This document shows positions 43,410 through 54,956 of a DNA stretch of 64,000 nucleotides, in pieces. The stretch lies in assembly GCA_963575645.1 (NCBI GenBank), contig OY754469.1, positions 37,716,753 through 37,780,752 of the forward strand. Reading direction: 5' to 3'. Origin of the DNA: Xanthostigma xanthostigma. Its lineage: Eukaryota; Arthropoda; Insecta; Raphidioptera; Raphidiidae. Numbering within the stretch: the stretch's first letter is position 1; every line of letters begins with the position of its first letter. The notes beneath the pieces were generated by a model, which saw only the letters and a list, made by a program, of their open reading frames with translations, was not told the origin of the DNA and made no database searches. The translations under genes were made by a program, and so were the position numbers.

Positions 43410-44427
43410 AGGTATAGGCAATTCGTGTTCCATAGGGAAATGTTCTAAGGTTTTGACCCTTGTACAATGTACATGTTGTGAAATAAACCCTAATGCAACT
43501 TGCGCGCATCGTGTTTTTGTATATTTTGAATAAAACGTGATCGCTCAAAGGTCTCATATTATTTTAGTAACGATCGGGTCTGATCGTCGGTTTAATGTGA
43601 TAATCACGTAATTCCAAAAAAACAATCAAGCTCGGTTGCAGAAAGCATTGTCAAAACTTCTGATTTGACCTTAGATTGTGACCACACGTAGTTCACCGTA
43701 AAATAATGCTATAATAATTGCTAGAAAAATAATTAATCTATTGAAACGTCTATAATAGCGCTTTTGGATGAGAGTAAAAACAACGCGGTGCGACACTGTG
43801 ACGATACGTCGTTACGTTTTTTAGTTAACTAGTGTTTCGTTAGATGACAGCGCTCAACGGTTGCTGTGTGGTATGCGTTGGATTGTAACTTGTTTTTTGT
43901 TGACTGCGACATCTCTCTGAGATTTATTAGTGATACTAGAATAGTCACTTATTTTAATTCAATCTCACGCCTCAAAATGCTGAACTATTGAAGTGAAACT
44001 TCTTTAGGCGCGACTTGAGAGCAGCTCTAATCATTTTTCGGACGGAAGTAACGTGATTGCTCAGCTTACGCTATTTAAAGGCATCGACTGACAGATGGCT
44101 GAACTAAAAGTGAAACATAGCTGCGCGGACACAAACCAACTTTGTGATCAGTTTCCGCTATCGAGTGACAGATGGCGGCATCTTGAACCATCTTGAATGA
44201 AATATGAAACATAGCTACGGACGCAAACCAATAAGGATAGCCAAAGTAATTTAATTTACGAGTGATTTGATTTATTACTGAATATTTCCCAAAAAGTGAG
44301 AGTGGTAAAAACAAATTGAAAGAAATTTTACTTTAACCACGCACCAGCCCCGGATCTGGGGAGGAAACCGGGGTACCTGCCCCAGATGGAAGTTTCAGGA
44401 GGCGCCAAAATAATAATATAATATGCA
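43410..44427. other. Intergenic DNA with a dispersed-repeat copy
   Basis: 43800-43925 shares ACTAGTGTTTCGTTAGATG(A/G)CAGCG and GTATGCGTTGGATT with the repeat at 20525-20720. 44085-44235 has a duplicated GACAGATGGC...GTGAAACATAGCT word pair. CGCACCAGCCCCGGATCTGG near 44340 looks like a transposon end with no partner found. Confidence 0.4.
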
Positions 44428-44692
44428 AATCTTTGATTAACGTCTGAATAGAACTCTTCAAATAAATAAAATTGTCGTCCAATTTTTCTCAGACCAATAT
44501 ATTGACAAAAAAAAAATAACAAATCAATATAACATAAGATGACGTTTCGATCCGGATTTGGATCTTCTTCAGAAAAATCTAAAAAATATAAAAATTATTA
44601 GTATTAGTTATTTAATATTTAATATAGAATGCACGATGATTGAAATTTTTGAAACGTCATCTTATGTTATATTGATTTGTTATTTTTTTTTT
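44428..44692. mobile_element. Foldback retroelement copy D
   Basis: The left arm has AATCTTTGATTAACGTCTG, then AAATTGTCGTCCAATTTTTC. On the minus strand at 44541-44572 it reads CTGAAGAAGATCC-AAATCC-GGATC-GAAACGTC. The right arm keeps GAAACGTCATCTTATGTTAT and is then cut short. A TATGCA word lies at both sides, too short to call a duplication. Confidence 0.65.
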
Positions 44693-45513
44693 ATGCACTC
44701 ATTTTTTGCAACAGTTTGTCAAATCTAGCTTCAGCGCATCTAGCGCTGAAATATAGGAACCCTTATTTTCAAGGCCGGATTTAGCACGGTGCCATGTGGG
44801 CCCGAGCCCATAGCAGCAAAAGTTTAGGGGCGGCAAAAAGGCAAAAAAAACTGGAAATTGCAGCGAAATAATAATATTACAGTACTATCTTTTATCTGGA
44901 ACAAAACTAACATTTCATTCCAGTTTTACAAAAGATTCGTATGTGCGTGTGATAGTCATGAATGAGCCAATGCCAAGTTATTCGTTTGACTCAAACTAAA
45001 TGTGCGCCTGTACTTATTTTCCTCACTTTGTATAATTAATGAATGGAGATTGAGCTCCTTTCTCTCTATTCTCCTAAGTAAAAACTATATGAAATTAAAA
45101 ACTATATAAATGGCTATCGCACACAAAAGAAATTGTTAAATGAATATTCAGCATGAAATTTCATTGTTCGCTTATATAATATTTATAGTTTAGTTAGGTT
45201 TCCTGTAACACCTATTTTTTAAATAAATAACTAAGGAAATGAATATAATATCCCACCGAATAAATAGCGTACTCCACTTTTTAAAAACCGTAAAATGGTC
45301 TTGATAAAAACTTTTACAATAAGACCGGGTGTATTTTTGTAGCTTGAGGTATGGTTAGTTATATAGCTGCTGAATTACATACATATACAGTCCACTGAAA
45401 ATATTATATCGTTTTTCTAGTGCTTTTAACAAAACTGACGCTTTCAATATTATATAGAACAGGGGCGCCGTCTCCGCGGGTGCTCGGGGTTCCCAGCAAT
45501 CTCAGAAAATAAA
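44693..45513. other. Intergenic DNA with a hAT-like single end
   Basis: CAAGGCCGGATTTAGCACGG at about 44770 followed by GGGCCCGAGCCCATAGCAGC has the look of a hAT terminus. No matching right end is visible. No gene. Confidence 0.35.
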
Positions 45514-45663
45514 TACATTTCATCGAATTTTGCTGCATTTTGTAACGGGAAATAATGTAGGTTAGTTAATAAATCCTTTTAAATGTATTATCAATTATGC
45601 TAATAAATATATATACATATTTTGCCTATTAATTAATCAAAAATTATATTTTAAACATTTCGT
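45514..45663 (-). repeat. Dispersed repeat, inverted partner of 6309-6458
   Basis: Near-identical in reverse to 6309-6458, including CATTTCATCGAATTTTGCTGC. Confidence 0.7.
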
Positions 45664-45689
45664 CTTTGTAGATATGTGCTTCAGAGTGA

Positions 45690-46094
45690 CGTTATATTGT
45701 GTATGGAAAGAGTCTATCTGTTATGGGAAAAAGTTATTGACCTCTTTAAGAGTTAATTCTCATAACAGATTGTCTCTTTCCAAAGATCTATGTGCAATAT
45801 CTCATTATAAAGATAGTTTTTTAGTACCTTTGAGTAATTATGTACTATTGGTATGGTACTCACTACGATAAATGTTTGCAATATAAAGGTGCCAAATACG
45901 ATTTTAAAAAATAATCTGAATGGAATTTAACAGTTTTTCATTATTACCTAATCACCTATGTATATAAAATTTCATCTATGAATTGAAAATTAATAGGTAA
46001 AAGATCCGCACAAAAACTAACGGATACGGATCTTTCTTCTCTCTCGGATATCCGCGGATATGGATACGGATACAGATATCCGGCACATCACTAC
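45690..46094 (-). mobile_element. hAT-type element, truncated copy of the 15011-15556 family
   Basis: It keeps the internal hairpin (ATCTGTTATGGGAAAAAGTT...), the AAAGATCTATGTGCAATAT word and the end GGATACAGATATCCGGCACATCACTA at 46094. The other terminus is missing at about 45690. It runs in reverse relative to 15011-15556. Confidence 0.75.
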
Positions 46095-46796
46095 TTATAA
46101 TCCACGTCTTTTTCCAAAGTAAGGTAAAAATTATTCATCTTTCACGGAGAAACAATTTTTGCAGTGAGTGTACATTATATTATAGTGAACACACACCTAC
46201 AAAAGTTGAATTACCATAAATATGGGGTATTATATCAAAAGGGGTGTTGTGATATTTTATTACCGTGACTCACCATTTACATAATATTAGGTACTTTCCT
46301 CTCGCACAAATCCATTCGTAATTTGTGTTTTCTAGTTATACGTGTTATTTATCCCGTTCATTTTCATGTACCTATTTGATAACAAGTTAATTTATATTAT
46401 ACATATCTACAAGTCTAAGACCGGTAAATAGAAATAATAATAATAATAATAAATAATAAATTTATGGCACAAAAAAATACAATGTATATATGTGACGTCT
46501 CAGTACAATTTAAAAATTACCATTTAAAAATTCATTAGTGTTGTAAAAACATTGACTTAATAGAAGCGCTTTGACTGACTGTTTATATTTTTTTAAGGGT
46601 TGCCTTTTAATATTTTCAGATAATTTATTATCAAAATTTAAAACCTAAACAGCTAAAACTTTTTTGAGTGGCGCTATATTTGTGGAATGGTAAAAGCACA
46701 AAGTCTTTATTCCTTGTATCATGTGAATGAAAGTCAGAATGTTTATGAATATTATCATCACTCCTTTGGCATATATATCAGATTGGAAAGTATATA
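46095..46796. other. Unassigned AT-rich DNA with an (AAT)n run
   Basis: An AATAATAATAATAATAAT run lies at about 46435-46455. No gene is seen. Confidence 0.4.
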
Positions 46797-47121
46797 TGTT
46801 ACGGTCTATACCCGAATTCGGTCAATGACCGAAATAAATGCGCAAAGCTAGTTTTGACCAACGAATATTGCCCAAATCCGAAATCTTACATTTAAACGTG
46901 TATTGAGTGTTATAAAATGATCAAATTTCAGTTAGACAAAACTAGTTCTGTCCATTTTTGAATGGGCAGTACTAGTTCTGCTTGTTTCATTCAATCAACG
47001 TCCGAACCCGAACGAAAGTAGGGTTATGTTCTTGTTTATGTACTACCAGTCTATTGAATTGTTCTCCTGAATGTTATAATTAATATAATAGTGGGATATT
47101 CAGTGTAATAATTAAGTAAAA

Positions 47122-47370
47122 ATGCAAGATAAATTCGAGGCTCAACTAGTTCGCCTATTGGAGACTTCTGAAACATAATTTTATGACGAAACATAATTAC
47201 CTTACTAGACTAAGTAAGCTTAAGAAAACAAAATTGAAAGCTGAATTAAAACCTATGTCTGCTAAACTATACAGAAAAATAAACCGCTTTGATATAATAA
47301 GTATCATTGATGTGGAAAAGTTAATTAAAAAACACAAAGAAGATTCCGATGCCATACTAGTACTGTCCGT
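47122..47370 (+). pseudogene. Degraded N-terminus of a Ginger/KRBA2-like integrase
   Basis: The first frame from the ATG at 47122 gives MQDKFEAQLVRLLETSET and a stop. Reading then shifts to the frame starting at 47183, which has NYLTRLSKLKK..., then RFDIISIIDVEKLIKK. This pattern (ETSET, a K-rich RL-LKK stretch, a YR..R/YD stretch, then EKLIK) is typical of the region preceding the H2C2 zinc finger and integrase core of Ginger-type transposases and their KRBA2-like relatives. One stop, one frameshift and loss of everything after about residue 80 make it dead. The assignment is from memory of the family and was not searched. Confidence 0.6.
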
Positions 47371-47447
47371 TCAGAAATGGACAGAACTAGTTTTGTTCAA
47401 TTGGAAATGCGCAAAACTAGTTTTGCTCATTTTATAACACTCAATAC

Positions 47448-47917
47448 TAGAGATGCCACGAATATTCGGCTACTATTCGGTATTCGGCCTATTCGGCTAC
47501 TTTTTTTAATATTCGGTATTCGGCCGAATACCGAATATCAAATCATGGGGAAAAACGCACATATTACTCAAAAATATGCGATTTTTTTCTTAAATAGTAT
47601 TATTTTGTAAAGCTTTTGGTTAACAAACAGTGATATATTTTACTAATAAGGACTATTAAATATTAATAACACAATTTGATGTTACAATGAACAAATAATG
47701 CTTGTCGTGACACGGTCTAGTTGCGCAAATGAAACAAATACGCTCGCGGCGCTGCTACCGCACGCTCCGTAATGGGACAAGTCGTAACCTGTCACCCACA
47801 AAATGTACACATAATTTGCCGAACATTCGGCCGCCGAATATTCGGCGCTTCGGCCGAGAACATGGCTGAATATTCGGTATTCGGTATTCGGCAAAATCAC
47901 TATTCGTGGCATCACTA
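47448..47917. mobile_element. hAT-type element with TATTCGG repeats (470 bp), nested
   Basis: The ends are TAGAGATGCCACGAATATTC and its inverted counterpart CTATTCGTGGCATCACTA. The 8-bp duplication CTCAATAC is perfect (47440-47447 and 47918-47925). More than ten ATTCGGC/TATTCGG words crowd both ends. No transposase. It lies inside the Ginger-like element's right half. Confidence 0.93.
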
Positions 47918-48004
47918 CTCAATACCCTTTTAAATGTAAGATTTCGGGTTTGGGAAATATTCGTTGATCAAAACTAGTCTTGCGCATTTATTTCGGTCAT
48001 TGAC

Positions 48005-48238
48005 AATATAAAAACACGCTCGCTGAAGGCGCACCTCTCCAGACTAGAATTCTGTACTGGATGCGAGAATGTATTAACCCGTTCGAGAAGCCAAGGTCAG
48101 TAGATTAAAGAAGATGCCTCGTTCCGTTGGATAGTAAGTGGGAGAATGACGTCATCCGGCGAAACTGTCAATTAATTGTTGTTTGTAAGCTTTAATGTGA
48201 GTATTTAGCAATTTAATAATTATTGATTAATAAGAAAC
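48005..48238. other. Unassigned intergenic DNA
   Basis: No feature is supported. Confidence 0.3.
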
Positions 48239-48420
48239 TAGCCGCTACCCGCGGTTCCGCTCGCAATTGAGATGAAACACGGCAGCGACAACAGTAGTAG
48301 AGGCTTCGACTCCACCGTATTACAAGTCTTGCCTCACGAAACTGTGCCCCGCTCAGCAACGACAACCGTATTGAGTAACTCTTTAAACAGACAGAGTTAA
48401 TTTCGCATTTATAATATTAG
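48239..48420 (-). mobile_element. Helitron-like 3' portion (reverse)
   Basis: CTAGCCGCTACCCGCGGTTCC is the reverse of a GGGTAGCGGCTAG terminus. The block TCCACCGTATTACAAGTCTTGC through CAGCAACGACAACCG is shared in reverse with 22930-22985. The 5' head is not identified. Confidence 0.5.
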
Positions 48421-48916
48421 TATGGATTTCACTTCAAAAGTCGATAAAAATTTAAAATTGATGACTATACAAACGGCTCTTGAGTTATTTTACCAAAATT
48501 ATTTACAGCCATATTTTTCTTCCGCTATATTGACTTACTTTTTATCATACCTTTCCAATTTTCATTTGATCGTTGATATAAAAATATTTTATGCATAATT
48601 TTATGCTATCTTAAAAAACTGCTTTCAAAATCCACTCCATAAGTCATAAAAAATGTAACGAAATTCTTCGTTTTTGAATAACAGAGAGAGAAATATTAAT
48701 TATTTAAGGTATAAAGGGACAGAATAAATAAAGAAGTAGATTCGTCATAGCGCAGAAAAAAGGGTAACAAATATTATTAGAAAAATAGTGAAGAAAAAAA
48801 GTACAGCAGTCGCGTAGGGAGATAATAATGGTCGCGTATTGACACTGCGTTATGCGGAACGCAGCAAACTGGTGGCCGGTTCTGGAACTATCGATGCTAA
48901 TAATCACTACATAATA
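48421..48916. other. Unassigned intergenic DNA
   Basis: No gene, RNA or paired terminus is visible. Confidence 0.3.
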
Positions 48917-49369
48917 TTAAGACCACCGCACACGAGGCTAAAAACGCTGCTAGATTCCTTGCTAGATTTGCCTACTAAATTTCTAGCGCTGGTTTTCTTG
49001 ATTGCTGTTAAGAGCTCGCTTCACACGAGACTATTTTTCAAGCTAGATTTGTGGATAGATCTAGTGCTCGCGCAGTGACAGTTCGAATATAAACAGAGAG
49101 CAAAACGTGTCTGTTGTCACAGAATGCGACACCATGTTGGTTTGTTGGTGTTTGTTCAAGTGCCCACATGACAAGATACTGCTTCCTGATTGGTTCTTGC
49201 TCATACCTAGCAGCAAATCTCGCAGGGAAAATAGCCCTTGTTCTAATTTTAAAACCTATCTTGTGAGATAGCAGGCCAGCCCGCAGTGACGTCATTTCTA
49301 GCTTCGTACCCAGCCTACCGGCTAGCAGAACTCCTAGCAGGGTTTCTAGCTTCGTGTGCAGCGGCCTTT
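48917..49369. mobile_element. TIR element with CGCACACGAGGCT ends (Harbinger-like candidate)
   Basis: The outer ends are ACCACCGCACACGAGGCT and TTCGTGTGCAGCGGCCTTT. An inner CTTCACACGAGACTATTTTTC (49020) marks the boundary of a sub-element whose reverse matches 24138-24476. This copy may therefore be two related elements side by side. CTAGCA and CTAGATTT words are repeated throughout. No transposase. Confidence 0.6.
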
Positions 49370-49560
49370 ATAAAACAAAGTCCCCCCCGCCGCGTCTGTC
49401 TAAACGCGATATAAACTCAAAAACTACCGAACGGATTTTCATACGGTTTTCACCAATAGACGGAGTAATTCAAGAGAAAGGTTTACGCGTGTATAATAAA
49501 TTTATTAATGTTTTTTGTAAATTGGTTGAAATATGATGATGATTGTTGCATTTTTTTTTA
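49370..49560 (+). mobile_element. Dispersed-element head (Helitron- or RTE-like)
   Basis: ACAAAGTCCCCCCCGCCGCG, then AAACTCAAAAACTACCGAACGG and CGGTTTTCACCAATAGACGG form a block that is common in arthropod dispersed repeats. No 3' end was found in this window. Confidence 0.45.
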
Positions 49561-51080
49561 AATTCTTTTTAGGGAATTCCTGAACATGCTTTTCGTTTTC
49601 GAGCATAGACAAGTGGGGTTGCCATATCACAATCCATTAAATTTTGCAGAAAAATCAGGAAAAGTAAATAAATAAAACATGCTGAGTTAATCACTATGTA
49701 GAGTCCCCTGCCCCCCATGTCATAAAAAATAAGCTAACCGAAGACCCCCTCTCCCCTTTTGATGCTTACGTAATACTTGAATGGCCCCTATTTGTATATA
49801 GACTCTGTAAACATCTACGATAGTTTTTTTTTGGACGATTTCTATGTTGAACATTTTTACACGATTTAACTGCTTGTCATCCCGTATAGTGATAGTAAAA
49901 TGATCCATATCACACCAGGGCGTAAAATGAAACAAAAAAAATAATGCGAAACGTTTTTTACTTCACCCCACCTCCTACTCACATCTCGATCGGCATCACG
50001 GAATTTCTGGCAATTCTATATTAAAGCAAACTTTACATGAAAACTTTTACGATATTTTCAGCAGCTCTACATATTATAGTTTTCGAAATTCAAAAACAAA
50101 TAGTATGCTTGATGGTACGGAACACACGAGACGCGAATCTAACTTGCACTTGTCTGTTTTGCTTTTGTTTTTTTTTCAATTGTTTTTATCGTTCCTTATG
50201 AAAGTACTAGACCGTGCAGAAGCGAGCGTCACATATGTTTTTACGACCGAGACATCAAAAAGAGAATTTTACGACCGAACACCACAAGTGTTGCTGTTTG
50301 CGTTGATGTATGAAATATATCCTTCGCTTTTCGGAACAATCTAATCACAATCTAAACAATAATGCCGATCAGTATCGATTGTACGACACGACTGAGAATG
50401 TGACTAGGTCGTTAACAATTGAACTATTTTTTTTTTACTTCTACCTGTACGCAGTTACGGACAATTGAAGGATGTGTGAAAATGCAGCACCGTCTTTTTT
50501 TTGCAAAACAGTTAAACCGCGTTGATGCATCCTGTCGCCCAATGAAGTTTCCCCACGGATCAAAATTTGATCGTTCTAAACAGTGCGTATCTCTTATATT
50601 ATATAAACAAATAATGTAAATATTTTTTTGTTCTTATATCCTTCCACTTAATTGCAAACTGGAATTTTAAACACTGAGCAAAAATCGTAGCAATGTGATG
50701 ACGTAAAGACGTATTTGTCTCTAGAAAGAGATGTATATAAATTATGTTCCTTCTGATTCGCACAGATCAGTGGGCGTAGCACAGCAGATTTTGTTAGCCA
50801 TAGCCAATCGCAGGCTTAATGAATGTTGCGTCACTTTTGTAGCGGCATATTTACGTGTTTAAAATTACACTGATAAATACACACTTCTGGAAAACATTTT
50901 GTTGTAGAAAATACTTCTGAAATATTCTTAAAATTTTTTAACTTTCCGTTATAAAAATCGATCAATTTGAAAAAAATCGGGAAGTTATTGTTTTCACCAC
51001 GATATTCGAAAATCGAGTTTTCGTCAGGTGTCAACGTTTTGAGGTCCTAGGAAGCTATTCTGACTATTTTGGCAATGTGT
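49561..51080. other. Unassigned intergenic DNA
   Basis: I see no RNA gene, no transposon termini and no recognised domain. Frames of 60-79 codons (49720-49935, 50105-50344, 50419-50619, 50831-51034) lack family signatures. Confidence 0.35.
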
Positions 51081-51081
51081 G

Positions 51082-51112
51082 TGTGTGTGGGGGTGTGTGT
51101 GTGTGTGTGTAT
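51082..51112 (+). repeat. (GT)n microsatellite
   Basis: An impure GT run broken by GGGG. Confidence 0.95.
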
Positions 51113-52070
51113 AAACCTCTTATTTATACTTTTGAACGGAGTGTCCAATTAAAACGCGGTTTACGGCATCTGAAGTTACTTTGCTGACCTTAGATTTCCT
51201 GAAAATTTGGAATGATTCGGCCCCATAGATTTTGAAAAATCTCAAAAATTCAAGTTTCAAAAATTTTTAGAAATTTGTTTTTTTGAAATATTTTGTAAAC
51301 TACTAAACCGATTAATTCCAAAATCTAATCAGCTGTTCTCCTCAAAAAACTGCGTCGATTGCCGCAAACCTCATCAAAATCGGTTCAGTTATTCAAGAGA
51401 ATTGTGAACAAAAAATTCGTAAAAAAGTGTTTTTCTTAAATGACTCGTAAAATTCTCATTAGATCGATTTTTTGTAATAAACTACCCTCTTAGATTAAAA
51501 AAAACTGCGTGGGTTGCCGCAAACCGCATCAAAATCGGTTTATTTGTTCACGAGATATATCGTGAACGAAAAATTCATAAGAAAGTGTTTTTTTTTTGAG
51601 CTCGAAGAGCTAAAAAATAAACTTCTTATATATATTTACTTCTTATATATATTTTTGAGCGTTTTGAATTCGAAAATAGCGGGAAGTTTCAGGTGCAGGA
51701 TCAAACTTCTTTTCAATACTTTTTTAATTTACTTTACATTACAGATTAAATTCACCTAAAAAAAATACGGCTGAATTGTTTTCCCTCGTGCGCAATGTTG
51801 CTCCATCCCTATTACATATGGCGTAAGGAGTGCGTCCGTCGGATCGAATTCCCGAGTCTGGATTCAGTGAATTTTATACGCCGGTCCGTTTACGACCTTT
51901 AGATTAGATAATGCGGCATACTCGCCGTCGTGGGACGTTTTATTGATTTCGCGCTACACAATTATTGAATAAATTGTATGTGAGCCCCAAGAAAACACCA
52001 ACCCACTGCAAGAATAACGCATTACGGCCAGAGTGGCAACCATTTCATATAATTGGGCATTTCGTAAAAT
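51113..52070 (+). repeat. Diverged tandem duplication of about 155 bp, then unassigned DNA
   Basis: AAAACTGCGTCGATTGCCGC followed by AAACCTCATCAAAATCGG at 51346 is repeated as AAAACTGCGTGGGTTGCCGC at 51501. Each copy is followed by a (T/G)GTGAACNAAAAATTC motif. The open frames across it arise from the repeat. 51700-52070 is unassigned. Confidence 0.6.
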
Positions 52071-52084
52071 GTATAGAGTCTAGA

Positions 52085-52290
52085 CATTTTACGAAACTTT
52101 CTCATTTATTCATGTTTTTAAAAACGAAAAAATACTAATTATTTTTCCCCGTTAATATATTTTTATAATGGGTAAAAAATCGGACAATACCCAATTGTCT
52201 AGACTCTAGAGTCTAGACAATTATTAAAATATATTAACGGGGAAAAATAATTTGTATTTTTTCGTTTTTAAAAATATGAATAAATGAGAG
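52085..52290. repeat. Inverted-repeat element around a TAGA-rich palindrome
   Basis: The arms share CATTTATTCATGTTTTTAAA and ATTATTTTTCCCCGTTAAT (left) and their complements (right, 52230-52290). A 30-bp perfect palindrome AATTGTCTAGACTCT/AGAGTCTAGACAATT lies at 52193-52222. A related GTCTAGACATTTTACG word occurs at 52078. Confidence 0.75.
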
Positions 52291-52599
52291 TTAGTTAAAA
52301 ATTGGCCACCTATCAAACAAGGCGTTGTCTGCAGTCTACGTAGAAGCCACAAGAAGGTTATGTATAGTATAGCCAAACCATTCAGTTTTAGTCTGCAAGA
52401 GACTCCAGAAAAAATAAGATGTCTCCAGACTCCAGCTTATGAAAAATAATATCCAGATTTTCAATTCTTATAATAAAAAAAAATATTCATTCTAAATTAT
52501 ATATAATTAAAAAAGGAATAAATTAATTGATTAATTAATCTGATTATTTTGTCTTATTTTTGTAAATACTATAATACCTTTTTTTGTAGTAATTATACA
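52291..52599. other. Unassigned AT-rich intergenic DNA
   Basis: No feature is supported. Confidence 0.3.
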
Positions 52600-52614
52600 T
52601 ATTTGAATAAATAT

Positions 52615-53059
52615 ACCGAGCGGGGTGGCGTAGCGGTAAGAGCACTAGACTCGCATTCGGGAGGTACCGGGTTCGAATCCCGGCGGGGTCAGATGTGACC
52701 AGGACTTTTTCTTACTGCCTCTCGTCGAGAAACGGTATAATTCCAGTACCGGCCATCTTGTTGAGGTTTTCCATGGTTTTCCTCAATAATTATTCCAGAT
52801 AAATATCAAGATGGTTCCTTACTCAAGGCCATGGCCGATTACCTGTCAAACTCCTATGCTCAAAATTTGCCTACCTTATCCTAATTTCCTAAAAATTCCT
52901 TCATTCGCCCATTGCTATTAATTAAGTTGAAGATTAAAAATTGTAGAAAATGACGGGAAGTGTGATATAGATGGAAAATAGTAATGGTGCGAATGGCGTC
53001 TGGTATGTCATAAAGTCGAGAAACGGACGTTAAAAGCATTATTATTATTATATTATTAT
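52615..53059 (+). mobile_element. Intact tRNA-derived SINE (445 bp)
   Basis: The head has box A (TAGCGGTAAGAG, 52631-52642) and box B (GGTTCGAATCC, 52670-52680) with an anticodon-loop-like CTCGCAT, closest to tRNA-Ala(CGC). The body carries TTGAGGTTTTCCATGG and CAAAATTTGCCTACC, and the tail is (ATT)n. A perfect 15-bp duplication TATTTGAATAAATAT flanks it (52600-52614 and 53060-53074). It would depend on a LINE for mobility, and none is seen here. Confidence 0.9.
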
Positions 53060-53074
53060 TATTTGAATAAATAT

Positions 53075-53710
53075 TCCAGATTTTTTGGAACAATCTCCAG
53101 ACTCTCTCTTTTGAGTTATAAACATATATATACATGCAAAGAATGAGGGGGCTAGCGCAAAAAAATATTATTTTCTCTTAGAGATTTCCGACTTCTTTTT
53201 GAAATTGGTTTGTTTCTTTTTTGGTTCTTGTTCTTGTTGAAGGGAAAGGGCATTATATCGCATTTTTTGTGAAAAGACGAAGTGGACTACATAAATGTGA
53301 AGTTTGAATTATATCTGACGTTTTCAATTTAGAGATACAATAATATATTGTGGCATTTTCCAGCACAGATATTATGCACGTGCCAAGAAGTAGGTACGTC
53401 AAGTAAAGACGCCGTAAGTGTGTGGTAGTATAAGCTAAGTTACCGTGAAAACCTTACACCTGAAATGTTTGTTGGGATAGGACAAACATTTGAACGATAC
53501 ATGCACAGAGTTCTATTATAGTTAACTAGTGCTCGGTTGCAGAACGCATTATCAGAAAATTTACAATAGACTGTGGTCGGTGACCATACATACTTATGTA
53601 AATTCTCTATAAGAAAAACAGTATAGGATAATTTTAAATCGAACCTGAATTACTGATTGATTGCAATGATATTTTTTTAACTACTTTATTTGACAATTTC
53701 TTCTTCGAAA
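53075..53710. other. Unassigned intergenic DNA
   Basis: 53530-53590 (CTCGGTTGCAGAACGCATT...) is loosely similar to 43630-43690 (CTCGGTTGCAGAAAGCATT...). It is probably another dispersed repeat with undefined borders. Confidence 0.35.
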
Positions 53711-53850
53711 CAACGTTTTCTTCATACCTCGGTCGAAAGTATGTACTTCCGGCATCAATTTTAAGGCAGAAAGTCTAGCATTGGTGAGATTACACGCACT
53801 GATGCCGGAAGTACGTAATTTCGATCGGCTATAAAGAAAAATACTTAGTT
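53711..53850. repeat. Inverted repeat with ACTTCCGGCATCA arms
   Basis: TTTCTTCATACCTCGGTCGAAAG...ACTTCCGGCATCA faces TGATGCCGGAAGTACG...TTTCGATCGG...AAGAAAA. A third arm-like copy (TACTTTCGACCTAGGTATGAAG) follows at 53993, and a relative lies at 36870-36900. Confidence 0.65.
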
Positions 53851-54536
53851 ATCATGTACACCGCTTTACGAGACTGCCGCCAGCCAATAATACGAAACAC
53901 TGTCATTCGTGTTTTTACGTATAACCTCAATGTTGTTTGCTTGAAATTTATCTGTTTTTATGTAACTTATTAGTTAATGTGATTAATAAGAGTACTTTCG
54001 ACCTAGGTATGAAGAAAATAGTATGCACCACACGGGTAGAAGGTTTGAGAGCCTCGAACTGCAAGAATCTCAAACATTCTGCTCTTGTGGTGTAATATCA
54101 GGCTCAGTCCCGCTTTTCGGCTTTTTGCTATCTATTGTCACGTAAACGTAATTTTAATTCAAATAAAAAGATAAATATTTGATAACTTCTGATTATATAC
54201 GTTTTTTTATTATGTCCCGCTTTCGACGAAAGAATCCCGCTGTTTTCACTCAAAGAGCTTCAAAATTCCGACTTGGCAAAAAAAAACTGGCAACGCTGAA
54301 TTTGTATCAATATCTAACTTGAAAAACTGTTTTTTCCTCAGATAAATAAATGAAATTAATCAAATTCTAAATACAATGGGTCATTTTACTACCGCCATAC
54401 AGGCATAAAAAGCAGGAGCTATTTTATTAGAGTGTGCAAAAAATATTGTTTTACGCACTGGGCCACCATATTGCGTACGTATGTACGTAGTAAACATTTT
54501 AATACAACTCGTCGGTAGTAGAGCAAGGTGTGGATA
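53851..54536. other. Unassigned intergenic DNA
   Basis: No gene is recognised. Confidence 0.3.
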
Positions 54537-54544
54537 CTAGAGAA

Positions 54545-54948
54545 CAGAGATGGGACATTTCGAAAGAAAATTGTCGAACTATTCGATTAATTATCTCGAG
54601 AAATTATTTAAAATCATTCGAATGATTTTTATACCTACGAGGTAACACTTATAATACAGTCTCCAGTAATAAATGATTATATTATAACTTGACAGCCAGT
54701 AGGGGGATGACAACATATATTTTAACAAACCTGAAATTATTTATATAGTAATAATATAAGCCTATATTTATGATGGCAAACATTTCCCTCGATTGTAACA
54801 TACCGGCAGACACAATAAAAGGTCGGCTGTATGAGATATTATTATGCATTATAGTCATTTAAGTGGCGCTGCTTGTAACTGAAAGTGGCGTTTGGTAAGC
54901 TTAAATTTATGTTTTCGCTTTGAAAATCATCGATTATTCCCAACTCTA
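54545..54948. mobile_element. hAT-type element (404 bp)
   Basis: The ends are CAGAGATGGGACATTTCGA and TCGATTATTCCCAACTCTA, imperfectly inverted. The 8-bp flanks CTAGAGAA (54537-54544) and CTAGCGAG (54949-54956) agree at six positions. ATTCGA(A/T) words recur near the left end. Non-coding. Confidence 0.65.
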
Positions 54949-54956
54949 CTAGCGAG

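Larger units (their letters stand above)
46797..48004 (+). mobile_element. Ginger-like DNA transposon, internally deleted
   Basis: The left end starts TGTTACGGTCTATACCC. From 46821 to about 46895 (GTCAATGACCGAAATAAATG...) it pairs with 47930-48004 as inverted repeats, and the outermost 24 bases are lost at the right. The interior holds a relic resembling the N-terminal zinc-finger (H2C2-type) region upstream of Ginger/KRBA2-like integrases. Seven AAAACTAGTTTTG-like palindromes lie near the ends. A hAT element interrupts it at 47448-47917. Confidence 0.7.

Noticed and set aside
43181-43557. Reverse frames rich in F, Y and G as a membrane protein
   Set aside because: They are translations of the ACCCATA-poly-A minisatellite.
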